Positions 1 to 8,030 of a stretch of DNA of 33,842 bases are shown one piece after another. The notes beneath the pieces were generated by a model. It had not been told where the DNA came from, ran no database searches, and was given only the letters and a program-made list of their open reading frames with translations. The position numbers and the translations under genes were made by a program. Numbering within the stretch: position 1 is the first letter of the stretch; every line of letters begins with the position of its first letter. This DNA is from Cymbomonas tetramitiformis (Eukaryota; Chlorophyta; Pyramimonadophyceae; Pyramimonadales; Pyramimonadaceae), in contig LGRX02014151.1 in assembly GCA_001247695.2 (NCBI GenBank), positions 1-33,842 on the forward strand, read 5' to 3'.

Positions 1-246
1 CAAAATCTACCGGGCACGCCAAAAATCTACCTGGCACCCGAAAGTCGCCCAATAGACACGCGATAAGATATGATGAAATCGTCATTTGCCATCACTTATT
101 TGCTTTCGAGGCTTGCCATTCGTCGAGATGTTTTTATTATAGTTTCCCCGTACTTTCATTATTATAATTTAAAAAATACCAAATTCAGTTTCAAGGTACA
201 TCCCGAACACACCCCCGCCCGCCCCGCCGCCAAAAAAAAACTCAAC

Positions 247-835
247 ATGCAGCGCACGGAAAGTCTTAACGTTCCCCCAGCTGTGTACGAAGAGCGTAAG
301 GAGAAAGCAAAGCCCCTCATACACACTTTAAACGCCTATGTGTATCAACAGAGAACTCCCTTGTCCCAAGTTTTCAGGCACAGGCTCGGCTTTATCGATA
401 GAAGCATGGGTAAAAGGATACCCCGCGGCTGTTTTTGTCAACACACTCAAAATTCAGTATTGCAACACATGTCACGAAGTTCAGTATGCTCCTACCCCGC
501 AGCAAGTAGGCTTGATCTTGCAGAATATAGACCCCAGCCAGGGTGAAGAGTTGGTTACCCACATGCACACCCAACGCGCTATCCAGGAGCTAGCCAAAGC
601 TCAAATAGATAACGAGCATAGTATAGAGAACAAGCCTCTGTCCGCGATGACGGACGAGGAAATAGAAGAGCGTTTGGCAAGGCGAAAAGCTGCTAGAGCT
701 GAAAGGGAGGCTGAGGCGATCGCAGCTGCTGACACGCTTCTCACCCCAACACCCCCCTTGCGACCAAGTAGCCCGACTGGCTCTAATAAGTCTGCTGGAG
801 GCGGGATCTTTGCAGGTCTGCTTGGAAAAAACTGA
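247..835 (+). pseudogene. Unrecognised flank ORF, apparently frameshifted
   Basis: Two overlapping frames read as one protein. The first frame opens at the ATG at 247 and is convincing to about position 375. The second (open from 338 to the stop at 835) continues with a cysteine-containing segment (CNTC), a charged helical stretch rich in E, R and A (EEIEERLARRKAARAE) and a Gly-rich tail. The change of frame fits one extra T in the TTTT run near 374-377. Composition is GC-richer than the viral genes further right and the region ends at a splice-like AAG|GTGAGC at 838. I do not recognise the family; it could be a host gene or a transposable-element protein. A programmed shift or a very short intron cannot be excluded. 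Confidence 0.4.
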
Positions 836-837
836 AG

Positions 838-969
838 GTGAGCTATTTTCTTTTTCATGATCTTCTTGCTTCTACTTGATCTGCCTGTTTTTAACCTGAT
901 CTGTACCTGATCTGCCTGCTTTTACTTGATCTGCTTCTTGTATGTTCTTTCTTTTTACTAACCCCGCAG
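838..969 (+). other. Probable intron 1 (GT-AG)
   Basis: The sequence AAG|GTGAGC at the left and a pyrimidine-rich stretch ending in CCCCGCAG|G at 969 look like eukaryotic splice sites about 132 bp apart. The interior is T-rich, with repeated TGATCTGCCTG-like words. It would join the end of the first flank ORF to a non-coding exon at 970-1147. Confidence 0.45.
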
Positions 970-1147
970 GAGAAGACGAGATCCCCCCGAATAGAAAGCC
1001 TAGTGGTCCCCCACTCTAACCCACAGACTGCAGCCTTCGGGTTTTATGCGACTTGTGGGAGGGGGGATCGCCGCCTCAGGTCGGGCTATGTTAGCTCCGG
1101 AACGGGGCGCATAGTTACCTGGGAGGTTTTTTCCGGGGGATCTCCAG

Positions 1148-1224
1148 GTAAAGTATACCTTTCTTTTTAAGCCTGTGCTAATATTATGTTTGTGATCTAA
1201 CTGTTTGTTTGTTTGTTTTTGCAG
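1148..1224 (+). other. Probable intron 2 (GT-AG)
   Basis: CAG|GTAAAG at 1148 and a GTTTGTTTGTTTGTTTTTGCAG acceptor ending at 1224 form a strong donor/acceptor pair 77 bp apart. The acceptor sits seven bases upstream of an ATG in a good eukaryotic context (ACCATGC), which supports a spliced transcript starting translation there. Confidence 0.5.
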
Positions 1225-1231
1225 GATCACC

Positions 1232-1888
1232 ATGCCCCCAAAACGTCAGCGCACAGAAGAACCGGAGTGGCTTGCATGGGCTATCGACACCGATAACAAG
1301 GAGAGCTCTGCAGCCCACTACCACCCCGACCAACATGGAGCGGTCTGCGCCCATGGCAACACTGCTGAGCTCAAGCAGTTTGTGAGTGAGGGACCATGGT
1401 GTTCAGAGTGGTGGATATGGCGGCGTATCGGCGGAGTCGTTTCATATTTTAAGACTCGTGAGGACAACCTTAGGAAAGAGTTGAGCCAGGAACTCTCCAA
1501 GCTCAAAAAAACGGTGACCGATCTTGGACTGCAAGTCCAAGGTGCTGCTGGAAAGGCTGCTTTTTCCCCGCCGCCGCCGCCAGCAGCTGCCGCACGGGCT
1601 GACTCCCCGCCGCCCCCTGTTCACATACACATGACGCCGCCGCAGTTTGGCTCGGGGAACACCGCCGGTTCGGTGATCGCCGTGGACGAGCCCGAGAAAC
1701 GGAAGATCGACTTCGACTCGGAGTGCATGCGCCGAGAGTTTTTACTTGCACCTGATCGTCTGACTGAACTAGACGTCCGATACATACTTTATTTCAAAGA
1801 ACTTCTTGAAAACAAGTTTGTCGTGATCGACAAAAACAAGATCTGCATAGAATACCCTCGTGATCGGGCAGCGATCCCTGACTTGTAA
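1232..1888 (+). CDS. Unrecognised flank protein, proline-rich with coiled coil
   Basis: About 218 residues from the ATG at 1232; the open frame extends upstream to 1205, but that part lies in the predicted intron. The N-terminus is basic (MPPKRQR), followed by a Trp-rich segment (WCSEWWIWRR, about residues 61-70). Next come a short coiled-coil-like helix (KELSQELSKLKKTV), a Pro/Ala-rich linker and a C-terminal charged domain. I cannot name the family. GC-rich codon use differs sharply from the AT-rich viral genes to the right. It may be a host gene or an ORF of another mobile element. Confidence 0.45.
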   Translation: MPPKRQRTEEPEWLAWAIDTDNKESSAAHYHPDQHGAVCAHGNTAELKQFVSEGPWCSEWWIWRRIGGVVSYFKTREDNLRKELSQELSKLKKTVTDLGLQVQGAAGKAAFSPPPPPAAAARADSPPPPVHIHMTPPQFGSGNTAGSVIAVDEPEKRKIDFDSECMRREFLLAPDRLTELDVRYILYFKELLENKFVVIDKNKICIEYPRDRAAIPDL

Positions 1889-2490
1889 TACACTTTTTGA
1901 ATATTATTTTCTGCTGATCTTACATGATCCTGTAATATTTTTGTTCAATACCTTGCTTGTAATACTGTTTACATATAATACTTGCTTATCTTGTGTATTA
2001 TTTTCTAGCATATCTTGCCTTGCCTCGTTTTTTTGATAACTTGCAAGTAGTATTTTCCAGCCTGTTTATTTTACATTTAATATTCAGCATATCTTCCCTT
2101 GTTTGTTATTTTCCAGCAGTTATATTCTTACATCATAGCTTAATAGTTTTCAGCATATTATGCCTTGCTTGCGTATAATATTCATTTTCAGCCGTTGGTG
2201 AAAAGCATAATAGTTAGCATTATTTTTCTTGCCTTGCCTATTCAACTTGCGTATTCAACTTGCGTATTCAATAGTTAGTAAATAACATATTTACTTAGCA
2301 TTATTTTTCAGCATATTTTGCTTTAATAGCCGACTTATCTTGCGTGGTAACTTGCCTTAAACTAGTAGATAAATTTCCAGTATCAGATTTAATTAGTTAG
2401 GTTGATAAATGCAAAAAGTTTTAACACTGATTTTTCAATAAGCAAAAAGATACAAGTGAAGTTGAAAATAAGCATACGGATGGACCTTGT
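1889..2490. other. AT-rich non-coding stretch with sloppy repeats
   Basis: No supported gene. The stretch holds degenerate repeats of words such as TTTTCCAGC, CAGCATATCTTGCC and ACTTGCGTATTCA. Base composition shifts from GC-balanced to AT-rich here, so the left edge of the inserted element probably lies between here and about 3200. No clear target-site duplication was seen. Confidence 0.5.
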
Positions 2491-2492
2491 TT

Positions 2493-3175
2493 GGGTCATA
2501 ACTTTTGATATACTTATCCAAATCACTCCCAAAAAATTTTGTGTTTATCTACATTTTAATACGGACATTTTGAGCTATTGAAAGCCCCAAAAAGATGAGT
2601 GCAAATGTCACAACTGAAAATTGCTCTTGACACTCACGGAAGCGGGGTGGACCTTGTTTGAGTCATAACTTTTGAAATACTTGACCGTTTTGGCTGAAAA
2701 AAAAAGGGGTAAGAGCTTTTTAATAGACGAACATTTTGACATATCGTATGCAATATTTGGAGCAATATAACATCCAAACTGAATATCATTTCTTTTGTCT
2801 TTAAAATAACCGAAAATAATAGGTTATATTCATCGGGTCATAACTTTTGATATACTTATCCAAATCACTCCCAAAAAATTTTGTGTTTATCTACATTTCA
2901 ATACGGACATTTTGAGCTATTGAACGCCCCGGAAAGATGAGTGCAAATGTCACAACTGGAAATTACGGTTGCGGTTGGTTTTATTGTTTGGGTCATAACT
3001 TTTGATATACTTATCCAAATCACTCCCAAAAAATTTTGTGTTTATCTACATTTCAATACGGACATTTTGAGCTATTGAAAGCCCCGAAAAGATGTGTGCA
3101 AATGTCACAACTGGAAATTACGGTTGCGGTTGGTTTTATTGTTTGGGTCATAACTTTTGATGTGCTTATCCAATG
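2493..3175 (+). repeat. Direct tandem repeats of about 155 bp
   Basis: Units begin with GGGTCATAACTTTTGAT at 2493, 2835, 2990 and 3145 (truncated), with a diverged unit near 2660 (GAGTCATAACTTTTGAAAT). Units at 2835 and 2990 are nearly identical and spaced exactly 155 bp, as is the next start at 3145. Each contains CACTCCCAAAAAATTTTGTG, ACGGACATTTTGAGCTATTG and GCAAATGTCACAACTG. The array lies just outside the 3' end of the recombinase gene, where the end of a PLV-type element would be expected. No ORF of note occurs within it. Confidence 0.85.
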
Positions 3176-3253
3176 ACATTTATTATTTTTTCATATTTAT
3201 TATTTTTTTTTTCTGATTTTTCTATATTTTTAAATAATTTTTCTAATCAGGTT

Positions 3254-4138
3254 TTATGCCGCATTTTTGTCTAATTGAGCTTGAATTTTGTTAAGCGCCG
3301 CCTTTCTTTCATCTTCGGTATATTCTAAACTATTCAAATATTGAGTATAAGCCGTGTTTGGTTCGTGGGCTGCGACTTCCGATAATTTTACGATATCTAC
3401 CTTGAATATTTTTGAATAAATGTTTTCGGTCATTTTTCGGAAGATTTGATTTCCGATTCCAAGAATTGAGGTCATTTTTTTGCCCAAAGCCGATGATGTA
3501 AATGGTCTTGGTGGTTTTGTGTTTGTCTCTAGAAGATGTTCTCGTGGATTGTTTTTATCCTTTATCGAATCATTGATATACTTTTGCACTAATGGATTTA
3601 TAATGTAATCAATTTTGAAACTATTACCCGTTTTTAAATCGTGAATTCGCATATGTCCATTGTTAAAATTGTAGTAGTTTGCATTTTCATCGGTCATTTG
3701 ATTATCACTTTTGACCAGTTTTACATTGTCATAATCTATTCGTGGAGTAAAGCTTAAGGACTCTTTACTCAAATCTTGTTTTGAATACATCCCGATGCTA
3801 TAAAGCATAGCTATTAAATGGTCCATTGAACTCGGTTTTGACTTTCTTAATTCTAATTCTTTTTTGAAAACATTAATAAAGTCGTCGACATAATCGGTGG
3901 TATCACTTATTTTTTTATTAATCTTGCTTCCTTGTATGCTTCGTTGTAATATTTTAGCTTGTAAATCAAAAAATTTGTAACGTTCGATTCCAATAATTTT
4001 CATTAAATCCTCGTTCTTGGTATTATACAACTTGGGAGTTAATTGAACTTGTTTAATTCTTGTCGTTTCATTTTTATATGCCGTATTTAACATTTCAAGT
4101 ATTTCTTCATTAGTATATTTTGTATACAACTCGTCCAT
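3254..4138 (-). CDS. Tyrosine recombinase, catalytic part
   Basis: This is the C-terminal part (294 aa) of a tyrosine recombinase, the integrase type of polinton-like viruses and virophages. Visible catalytic landmarks are the Arg in TPRIDYDNVKL (about residue 131, the PPRRxDY-type motif of this group) and a Lys in the beta-hairpin around TGNSFKIDYI. A GIGNQIFRK helix stands for the HxxR box (QxxR here). The C-terminal motif is AAHEPNTAYTQYL, with Tyr nine residues after His, the normal spacing for the nucleophile. The N-terminal part is encoded by 4087-4686 in another frame; the two overlap by 52 bp. The stop in this frame just upstream of the ATG argues for a split gene rather than two independent ones. 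The product would integrate the element. Confidence 0.8.
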   Translation of the reverse strand: MDELYTKYTNEEILEMLNTAYKNETTRIKQVQLTPKLYNTKNEDLMKIIGIERYKFFDLQAKILQRSIQGSKINKKISDTTDYVDDFINVFKKELELRKSKPSSMDHLIAMLYSIGMYSKQDLSKESLSFTPRIDYDNVKLVKSDNQMTDENANYYNFNNGHMRIHDLKTGNSFKIDYIINPLVQKYINDSIKDKNNPREHLLETNTKPPRPFTSSALGKKMTSILGIGNQIFRKMTENIYSKIFKVDIVKLSEVAAHEPNTAYTQYLNSLEYTEDERKAALNKIQAQLDKNAA

Positions 4139-4686
4139 TTGGTTGCTTGTAAACTAAACACCTTGACAAAATTGTTGACAACATTTTTCCATTGCTTTTT
4201 GGTAGCTTCGGAAATGCCCTCATCCGAATCTAAAATTTCGAAAATTTCATCTCTTGATAGTACATCTTTTTGACCCGACGGTGGTAGTGTGTTGGAAGGT
4301 GTAGTAGTGGAGGCGGTTTGTGTAGTTGTCGTATTAGATGTTCGAGTTGTCGTTTGAGCTCGTATTGGTCGTGGTCTTGGTACGGCAAATTTCAGTTTTC
4401 GTTCCTCCGCACACCTCGATAAAAAGGCTTTTTGTTCTCGTGACCAATCATACTTTTCTAAAGTATCTTCTTGTGGGCAATAATTTGGATTATTTTTAGC
4501 TCTTAATATGATTTTTTCCATATTTTGTTGAGTCTTGGTTTTATTATAATATTGTCGCATTTGAGCTCGTTTTTTTTCGTCGATTGCATATAATTTTTCT
4601 CGGATTTCTCTTGTTAAATATGGTTCCGGATAGTCGTTTTTCAAACGGTATTCTTTTTCCGCCATTCTTTTTTCCGGTGTGCTCAT
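4087..4686 (-). CDS. Tyrosine recombinase, N-terminal part (frameshifted from the catalytic part)
   Basis: The 199-aa ORF has a charged N-terminus containing a KKRAQMRQYYNKTKTQQ helix and a low-complexity Thr/Ser/Pro linker (about residues 110-138). It ends in a helical segment (LSRDEIFEILDSDEGISE through NNFVKVF) that looks like the core-binding domain of a tyrosine recombinase. It then runs out of frame, and the catalytic domain continues in the -1 frame. I see no canonical slippery heptamer in the 4087-4138 overlap, so a DNA indel is more likely than programmed frameshifting. An AACTTAAAG motif lies 34 bp upstream of the ATG. The divergent neighbour is a C5 methyltransferase. Confidence 0.7.
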   Translation of the reverse strand: MSTPEKRMAEKEYRLKNDYPEPYLTREIREKLYAIDEKKRAQMRQYYNKTKTQQNMEKIILRAKNNPNYCPQEDTLEKYDWSREQKAFLSRCAEERKLKFAVPRPRPIRAQTTTRTSNTTTTQTASTTTPSNTLPPSGQKDVLSRDEIFEILDSDEGISEATKKQWKNVVNNFVKVFSLQATKWTSCIQNILMKKYLKC

Positions 4687-4719
4687 CTTCGCTTATCTAA
4701 TACTATTTACGACTATTTT

Positions 4720-4728
4720 CTTTAAGTT
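4720..4728 (-). promoter_or_regulatory. Putative early promoter motif (recombinase)
   Basis: On the minus strand this reads TTTTTTTTAACTTAAAGA, 34 bp before the recombinase ATG. The same T-run plus AACTTWAAG, in the same orientation relative to the gene, precedes four other genes of this element. Confidence 0.5.
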
Positions 4729-4764
4729 AAAAAAAACGTAAGAAAATGTGTTTTCTTATAATGT

Positions 4765-5391
4765 ATGAGACTTTTAGAGTTATTTTGTGGCACGTGCTCG
4801 GTATCAAATGCGTTATGTACAAAATATTCCGATTGTGAAGTTGTGTCTCTTGACATTCTTAAAACATTCAACGCTACGATTACAACTAACATCCTAGATT
4901 GGGATTACACAATCTACAAACCAAAACATTTTGATATAATATGGGCAAGCCCTCCGTGCACAAGTTATTCAAAAGCACATAGAAAAGGTGTCCGAAATCT
5001 AAATTTGGCTGATGCGATGGTAAAACGAACATTGACCATTATAGAATATCTCCAACCCAACTATTGGTATATTGAAAACCCATCGGACGGTGGCTTGTTA
5101 CAACATAGAGATTTTATGCAATCATTAACACAATACAAGCATACGTGTTCATATTGCAAATACGGGTTTGGTTATCGTAAAACCACAAATATTTGGACAA
5201 ATAAACAAAACCTTGAGTTCAAAATGTGTTCCAAAAAAACATCTTATTGTGATACTAAAATAAATTATGGGAAGCACATTGAAACCGCACAACGGACGCG
5301 TAGCTCAAATGCAAATATTGGTTACGGCGTTAAATGTGTAGAAAGTGCATATCGCATTCCCTATAATCTTATACTCGATTTAATGCCATAA
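4765..5391 (+). CDS. C5 cytosine-specific DNA methyltransferase
   Basis: The 208-aa product should transfer a methyl group from SAM to C5 of cytosine in DNA. Motif I is LELFCGTCS (residues 4-12). Motif IV is SPPCTSYS (62-69), with the catalytic Cys at about 65. Motif VI appears as WYIENPSDG (101-109), with ENP instead of the more usual ENV. A C-terminal YRIPYNLI resembles the closing motif X region. The protein is much shorter than bacterial Dcm enzymes and has little room for a target-recognition domain, as in compact viral versions. It is transcribed divergently from the recombinase, with 78 bp between. The stop is immediately followed by an intergenic repeat module. Confidence 0.85.
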   Translation: MRLLELFCGTCSVSNALCTKYSDCEVVSLDILKTFNATITTNILDWDYTIYKPKHFDIIWASPPCTSYSKAHRKGVRNLNLADAMVKRTLTIIEYLQPNYWYIENPSDGGLLQHRDFMQSLTQYKHTCSYCKYGFGYRKTTNIWTNKQNLEFKMCSKKTSYCDTKINYGKHIETAQRTRSSNANIGYGVKCVESAYRIPYNLILDLMP

Positions 5392-5393
5392 AA

Positions 5394-5518
5394 GGTATTG
5401 GGTTGCGGGTAATGGGCATTTCTAAAAAAAAAATTAAAATGCTATAAGTTTTTTTTACAAAAATACTTTTCTTCCTTTGAAATACTTTTTAAAACAACCC
5501 ATTACCCCATACCCCTTA
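5394..5518 (-). repeat. Intergenic ~130-bp TIR module, copy A (inverted)
   Basis: Outer arms GGTATTGGGTTGCGGGTAATGGG and CCCATTACCCCATACCCCTTA are inverted repeats of each other. The interior contains CTATAAGTTTTTTTTAC and AATACTTTTCTTCCTTTGAAATAC. On the minus strand it nearly matches copy E at 22996-23133, including the TTATAGCATTTTAA core, making an inverted pair about 17.5 kb apart. Confidence 0.85.
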
Positions 5519-5543
5519 CTTTTTACATTATATATATATATAT

Positions 5544-5580
5544 AACTTTAAGACATAACTATACTAGAGTATACTTGAAG
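5544..5580 (+). promoter_or_regulatory. Putative early promoter (AACTTTAAGACATAA plus GTATACTTGAA)
   Basis: AACTTTAAGACATAA at 5544-5558 and GTATACTTGAA at 5569 lie 60-97 bp upstream of the ATG at 5641. The same two blocks in the same order and orientation precede the oxygenase gene (12791-12826). Confidence 0.55.
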
Positions 5581-5640
5581 CACTAACAACATAACAAGTA
5601 TTCACTATATACACCGAATACTAACAATCTCGCTTTTGAT

Positions 5641-6030
5641 ATGGCTTCTACTTCGAATTTGTTGTACGACGCTCCCCACGACATTCAAGTAATCATTTGG
5701 AAATCCTATTTTTCAAATATTGTCTTGAAAGAATTGAAAGCACGTGCTTGTCAAGAATACACATTTATCAATAAAAAATGGTATGATGTTTTATACACCA
5801 AAAATCGTCCTCATTTATATGATTTTTATTGTTGTAATGACATTGTAATGTCTTTGAATATTAAGAAGAAAAATATAAAAATTAATATCAAAAAAGGCAA
5901 TGATATTCGATATATATTTATGGTGGAATATGAGAAGAATAAGGACGCCCTACAAAGAAATTGCGAAGACAACAATTTGAGCATTAAAGGAACGATGAAA
6001 ATATTAAGCAATAGATTGAAGTCTTTATAA
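5641..6030 (+). CDS. Small protein with F-box-like N-terminus and SAP-like C-terminus
   Basis: 129 aa, no confident family assignment. The N-terminus (DAPHDIQVIIWKSYFSNIV, about residues 10-28) has the Pro-xx-Ile-Gln-xx-Ile spacing of F-box-like helices. It resembles the start of the acidic protein at 21843-22535 (SLPIEIQSKIYYYK). The last 28 residues (NCEDNNLSIKGTMKILSNRL) fit a SAP-type DNA-binding helix pair (hxxxLxxxGLxxxGxKxxLxxRL pattern). If both hold, it could link a DNA-bound target to a ubiquitin-ligase adaptor, but that is inference. It carries the putative early promoter and is convergent with the 6144-6530 gene. Confidence 0.6.
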   Translation: MASTSNLLYDAPHDIQVIIWKSYFSNIVLKELKARACQEYTFINKKWYDVLYTKNRPHLYDFYCCNDIVMSLNIKKKNIKINIKKGNDIRYIFMVEYEKNKDALQRNCEDNNLSIKGTMKILSNRLKSL

Positions 6031-6143
6031 TTTGTTATTGATAATTAAAACCTAGCAAAGACTTCTTTGTTAACATATATAATTTGTCACGTTCACTTAA
6101 CTCCATGGATGGCGATTCGTTGATTTCGCTTTTAGATACTTTT

Positions 6144-6530
6144 TTACTTTTTTTTTTTGTTCTTTACAACAATTTCTTCCTCCTCACTCGATTCGCCACT
6201 TGACTCTTGTACATAAACAACTTTTTTCTTGGGCTTAATTTTTTTGATAGATTTTTTATGAATTGTCACCTCGTCCGTTTGATGGTCTTTTAATTGTTCC
6301 TCATCTATTGAATCGTTAGTATCACATTCGGGTTCGGAATCATCCTTGGTCACCGCCTTTGATATCACTTTTTGAGCTTTTTCGTGCATTTCCCTCTTTT
6401 CTATTTCATTTGCTAATTTGATGTCGGCTTTTTGTTTAGATTTTTCACGTCGAATCGCTAACGCCTTCTCTCGAGCCTTGGCAAGAATTTGTTTGTGTTC
6501 ATCGGACAACGGTTCACCTTTCTTTGGCAT
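6144..6530 (-). CDS. Lys/Glu-rich coiled-coil protein
   Basis: 128 aa. The N-terminal helix MPKKGEPLSDEHKQILAKAR is of a kind seen in many small proteins of large DNA viruses and phages (a PLSDEHKxxL start followed by an Ala/Lys/Arg helix). The middle is acidic (SEPECDTNDSIDEEQ), followed by a basic KKIKPKKK block, an acidic Ser/Glu stretch and a poly-Lys tail. It is likely to bind nucleic acid or be a virion core component, but no function can be assigned. Confidence 0.6.
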   Translation of the reverse strand: MPKKGEPLSDEHKQILAKAREKALAIRREKSKQKADIKLANEIEKREMHEKAQKVISKAVTKDDSEPECDTNDSIDEEQLKDHQTDEVTIHKKSIKKIKPKKKVVYVQESSGESSEEEEIVVKNKKKK

Positions 6531-6566
6531 TTAATATAAACAAAAAGAAAATAAGCCAAACTAAAT

Positions 6567-6983
6567 TTACTTGCTTTCACTTTTGTTTTGTGGCATATAT
6601 ATACCACCTATACTAGATTGATTGGGATACTTTAAATGTTTAATTTGTGGATGATAACGAGGTCTATAGAACACAACCGTTTCCGCGTTAATTGGCGTTT
6701 TATTTGTCACAAGATAACTCTTATAACCTACTCCGTCCGGATATGAACCTCGCGAACTTCTTTCAAAATATCGACTTACGGAGCGGCACGGTTCTATCAT
6801 CGAGGATGCCGGGCGGTGAGTGTTCATTAACATAGGATTCATAGGTCCATTGTTACCTCGGAATTTTGAAAATTCATTTAACTTATTACCACCTACAATC
6901 GGTTCATTGACGACATATTGTGGAGCTTGGAGACCGGAGCGAATTTTCATTTGGTTTTGGAATCCTTTTATGCGTAAAGACAT
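6567..6983 (-). CDS. Hypothetical viral protein
   Basis: 138 aa from the ATG at 6983 (MSLRIKGFQNQMK). A longer start at 7034 would overlap the divergent methyltransferase start at 7025, so the inner start is preferred. An AT-only tract (TATTATATAAAAGAA on the minus strand) directly precedes it, as in the structural genes. The protein is rich in Asn, Pro, Tyr and Arg, with no membrane segment or known motif. The sequence is consistent with a minor virion protein, unproven. Confidence 0.6.
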   Translation of the reverse strand: MSLRIKGFQNQMKIRSGLQAPQYVVNEPIVGGNKLNEFSKFRGNNGPMNPMLMNTHRPASSMIEPCRSVSRYFERSSRGSYPDGVGYKSYLVTNKTPINAETVVFYRPRYHPQIKHLKYPNQSSIGGIYMPQNKSESK

Positions 6984-7024
6984 TTCTTTTATATAATAAT
7001 TGTTAATATAATAATTCGATAAAT

Positions 7025-7531
7025 ATGGCGTCATTTCACACCAAGACTTTTACAAAATATGACGACTATGCTACTCCTAAGTCCGCTTTTGAAAATATCA
7101 AACAATTTATTCCGAAAGAAAAAATCTTATATGAACCGTTTTATTGTGATGGAATTGCGGGCGAATACCTACAAGAGATTGGTTGCCAAAAGGTTATACA
7201 CAAACCAACTCTAGATTTTTTCATAGATAGTGAAACATTAGATTATGATTTCATATTGTCAAACATCCCATATTCCCAAAAAAAAGAAGTATTGACGCAT
7301 TTAAAGAAAATTGGCAAACCGTTTATGTTGTTGTGTCCGATATCAATGCTCAACACAAACTATTTGCGCGAATTATTTGCAAATGACATCCAATTAATAA
7401 TACCTAGGAAACGAATTCAATTTTACAAAATTGTAAATAAAGAAAGAACTTTCCCGGGAAAATGTAATTTTGAAACGGCGTGGTTTTGTTATAAAATGAA
7501 ATTACCTCGAGACTTAAATTTCCTCTCTTGA
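7025..7531 (+). CDS. N6-adenine-type DNA methyltransferase
   Basis: 168 aa. Residues 11-19 (KYDDYATPK) match the start of Dam-like phage/viral enzymes. ILYEPFYCDG (34-43) is the SAM-binding motif I region. ILSNIPYS (77-84) occupies the place of the catalytic (D/N)PP(Y/F) motif IV, with Ile instead of the first Pro. KPFMLLCPISML follows as in this family. It would methylate adenine in DNA; the N-I-P-Y variant may alter or abolish activity. Its start is 41 bp from the divergent 6983 gene, and its stop lies 4 bp from the convergent SET-domain gene. Confidence 0.7.
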   Translation: MASFHTKTFTKYDDYATPKSAFENIKQFIPKEKILYEPFYCDGIAGEYLQEIGCQKVIHKPTLDFFIDSETLDYDFILSNIPYSQKKEVLTHLKKIGKPFMLLCPISMLNTNYLRELFANDIQLIIPRKRIQFYKIVNKERTFPGKCNFETAWFCYKMKLPRDLNFLS

Positions 7532-7535
7532 AAAT

Positions 7536-8018
7536 TTATTTTCTATTTCTCCAATATTCCCTTCCATAAGAAACATATATCTCGCGGTCTTGTTTTACAT
7601 TTCGATTTAATACTATGTTCCCTACATTGTTGATTCTTGCATTATTCTTACATCCCATTTTTCTAGCATCTAGAGGCGTACAACTATTGTATTTGCCCGC
7701 GACCGAATTGGTTTTTGCGGCATCAAAATATGCATTTGGATTGTTGCTCCAAATATGAGTCCTATCCTTCACACTCGGAAATTTGGCGTTCATTTGTTGT
7801 AACGTCATTTTGTCGGTTCCAATAGTGTATCTTCCAACCATCGTGCCTTTCTTTAAATTGCTCTTGGCATATACACCTTGACCCGAGTTAGGTATTTGGC
7901 TATCGCCGACTACAACTTGCTTGTGTACATAACATAATGGACTCCATTTGCAAGTCATATTCTTACATCGATGCCCGGATTTGGTCATAGCCGTACATCT
8001 TTCACAAGGAGTTTTCAT
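7536..8018 (-). CDS. SET-domain protein with N-terminal zinc knuckle
   Basis: 160 aa. An N-terminal Cys/His cluster (C5, C8, C18, C23, C29, H32; CxAMTKSGHRCKN...CYVHK) is probably zinc-binding. A compact SET domain follows: SGQGVYA (45-51), GTMVGRYT (58-65), YFDA (97-100), GKYNSC (108-113) in the place of RFINHS, NNARI (125-129) and the terminal YVSYGREYW (148-156). SET proteins transfer methyl groups from SAM to lysine; compact viral SET enzymes such as vSET of chlorella viruses modify host histone H3. The target here is unknown, with host chromatin or a viral protein as the main options. Confidence 0.75.
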   Translation of the reverse strand: MKTPCERCTAMTKSGHRCKNMTCKWSPLCYVHKQVVVGDSQIPNSGQGVYAKSNLKKGTMVGRYTIGTDKMTLQQMNAKFPSVKDRTHIWSNNPNAYFDAAKTNSVAGKYNSCTPLDARKMGCKNNARINNVGNIVLNRNVKQDREIYVSYGREYWRNRK

Positions 8019-8030
8019 ATATATTTACTA

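Noticed and set aside
1..42. Two near copies of CAAAATCTACCGGGCAC at the left edge
   Set aside because: Too short and cut by the window edge to interpret.
4087..4138. Programmed -1 ribosomal frameshift in the recombinase
   Set aside because: No X-XXY-YYZ heptamer was found in the overlap; a DNA indel is simpler, though not excluded.
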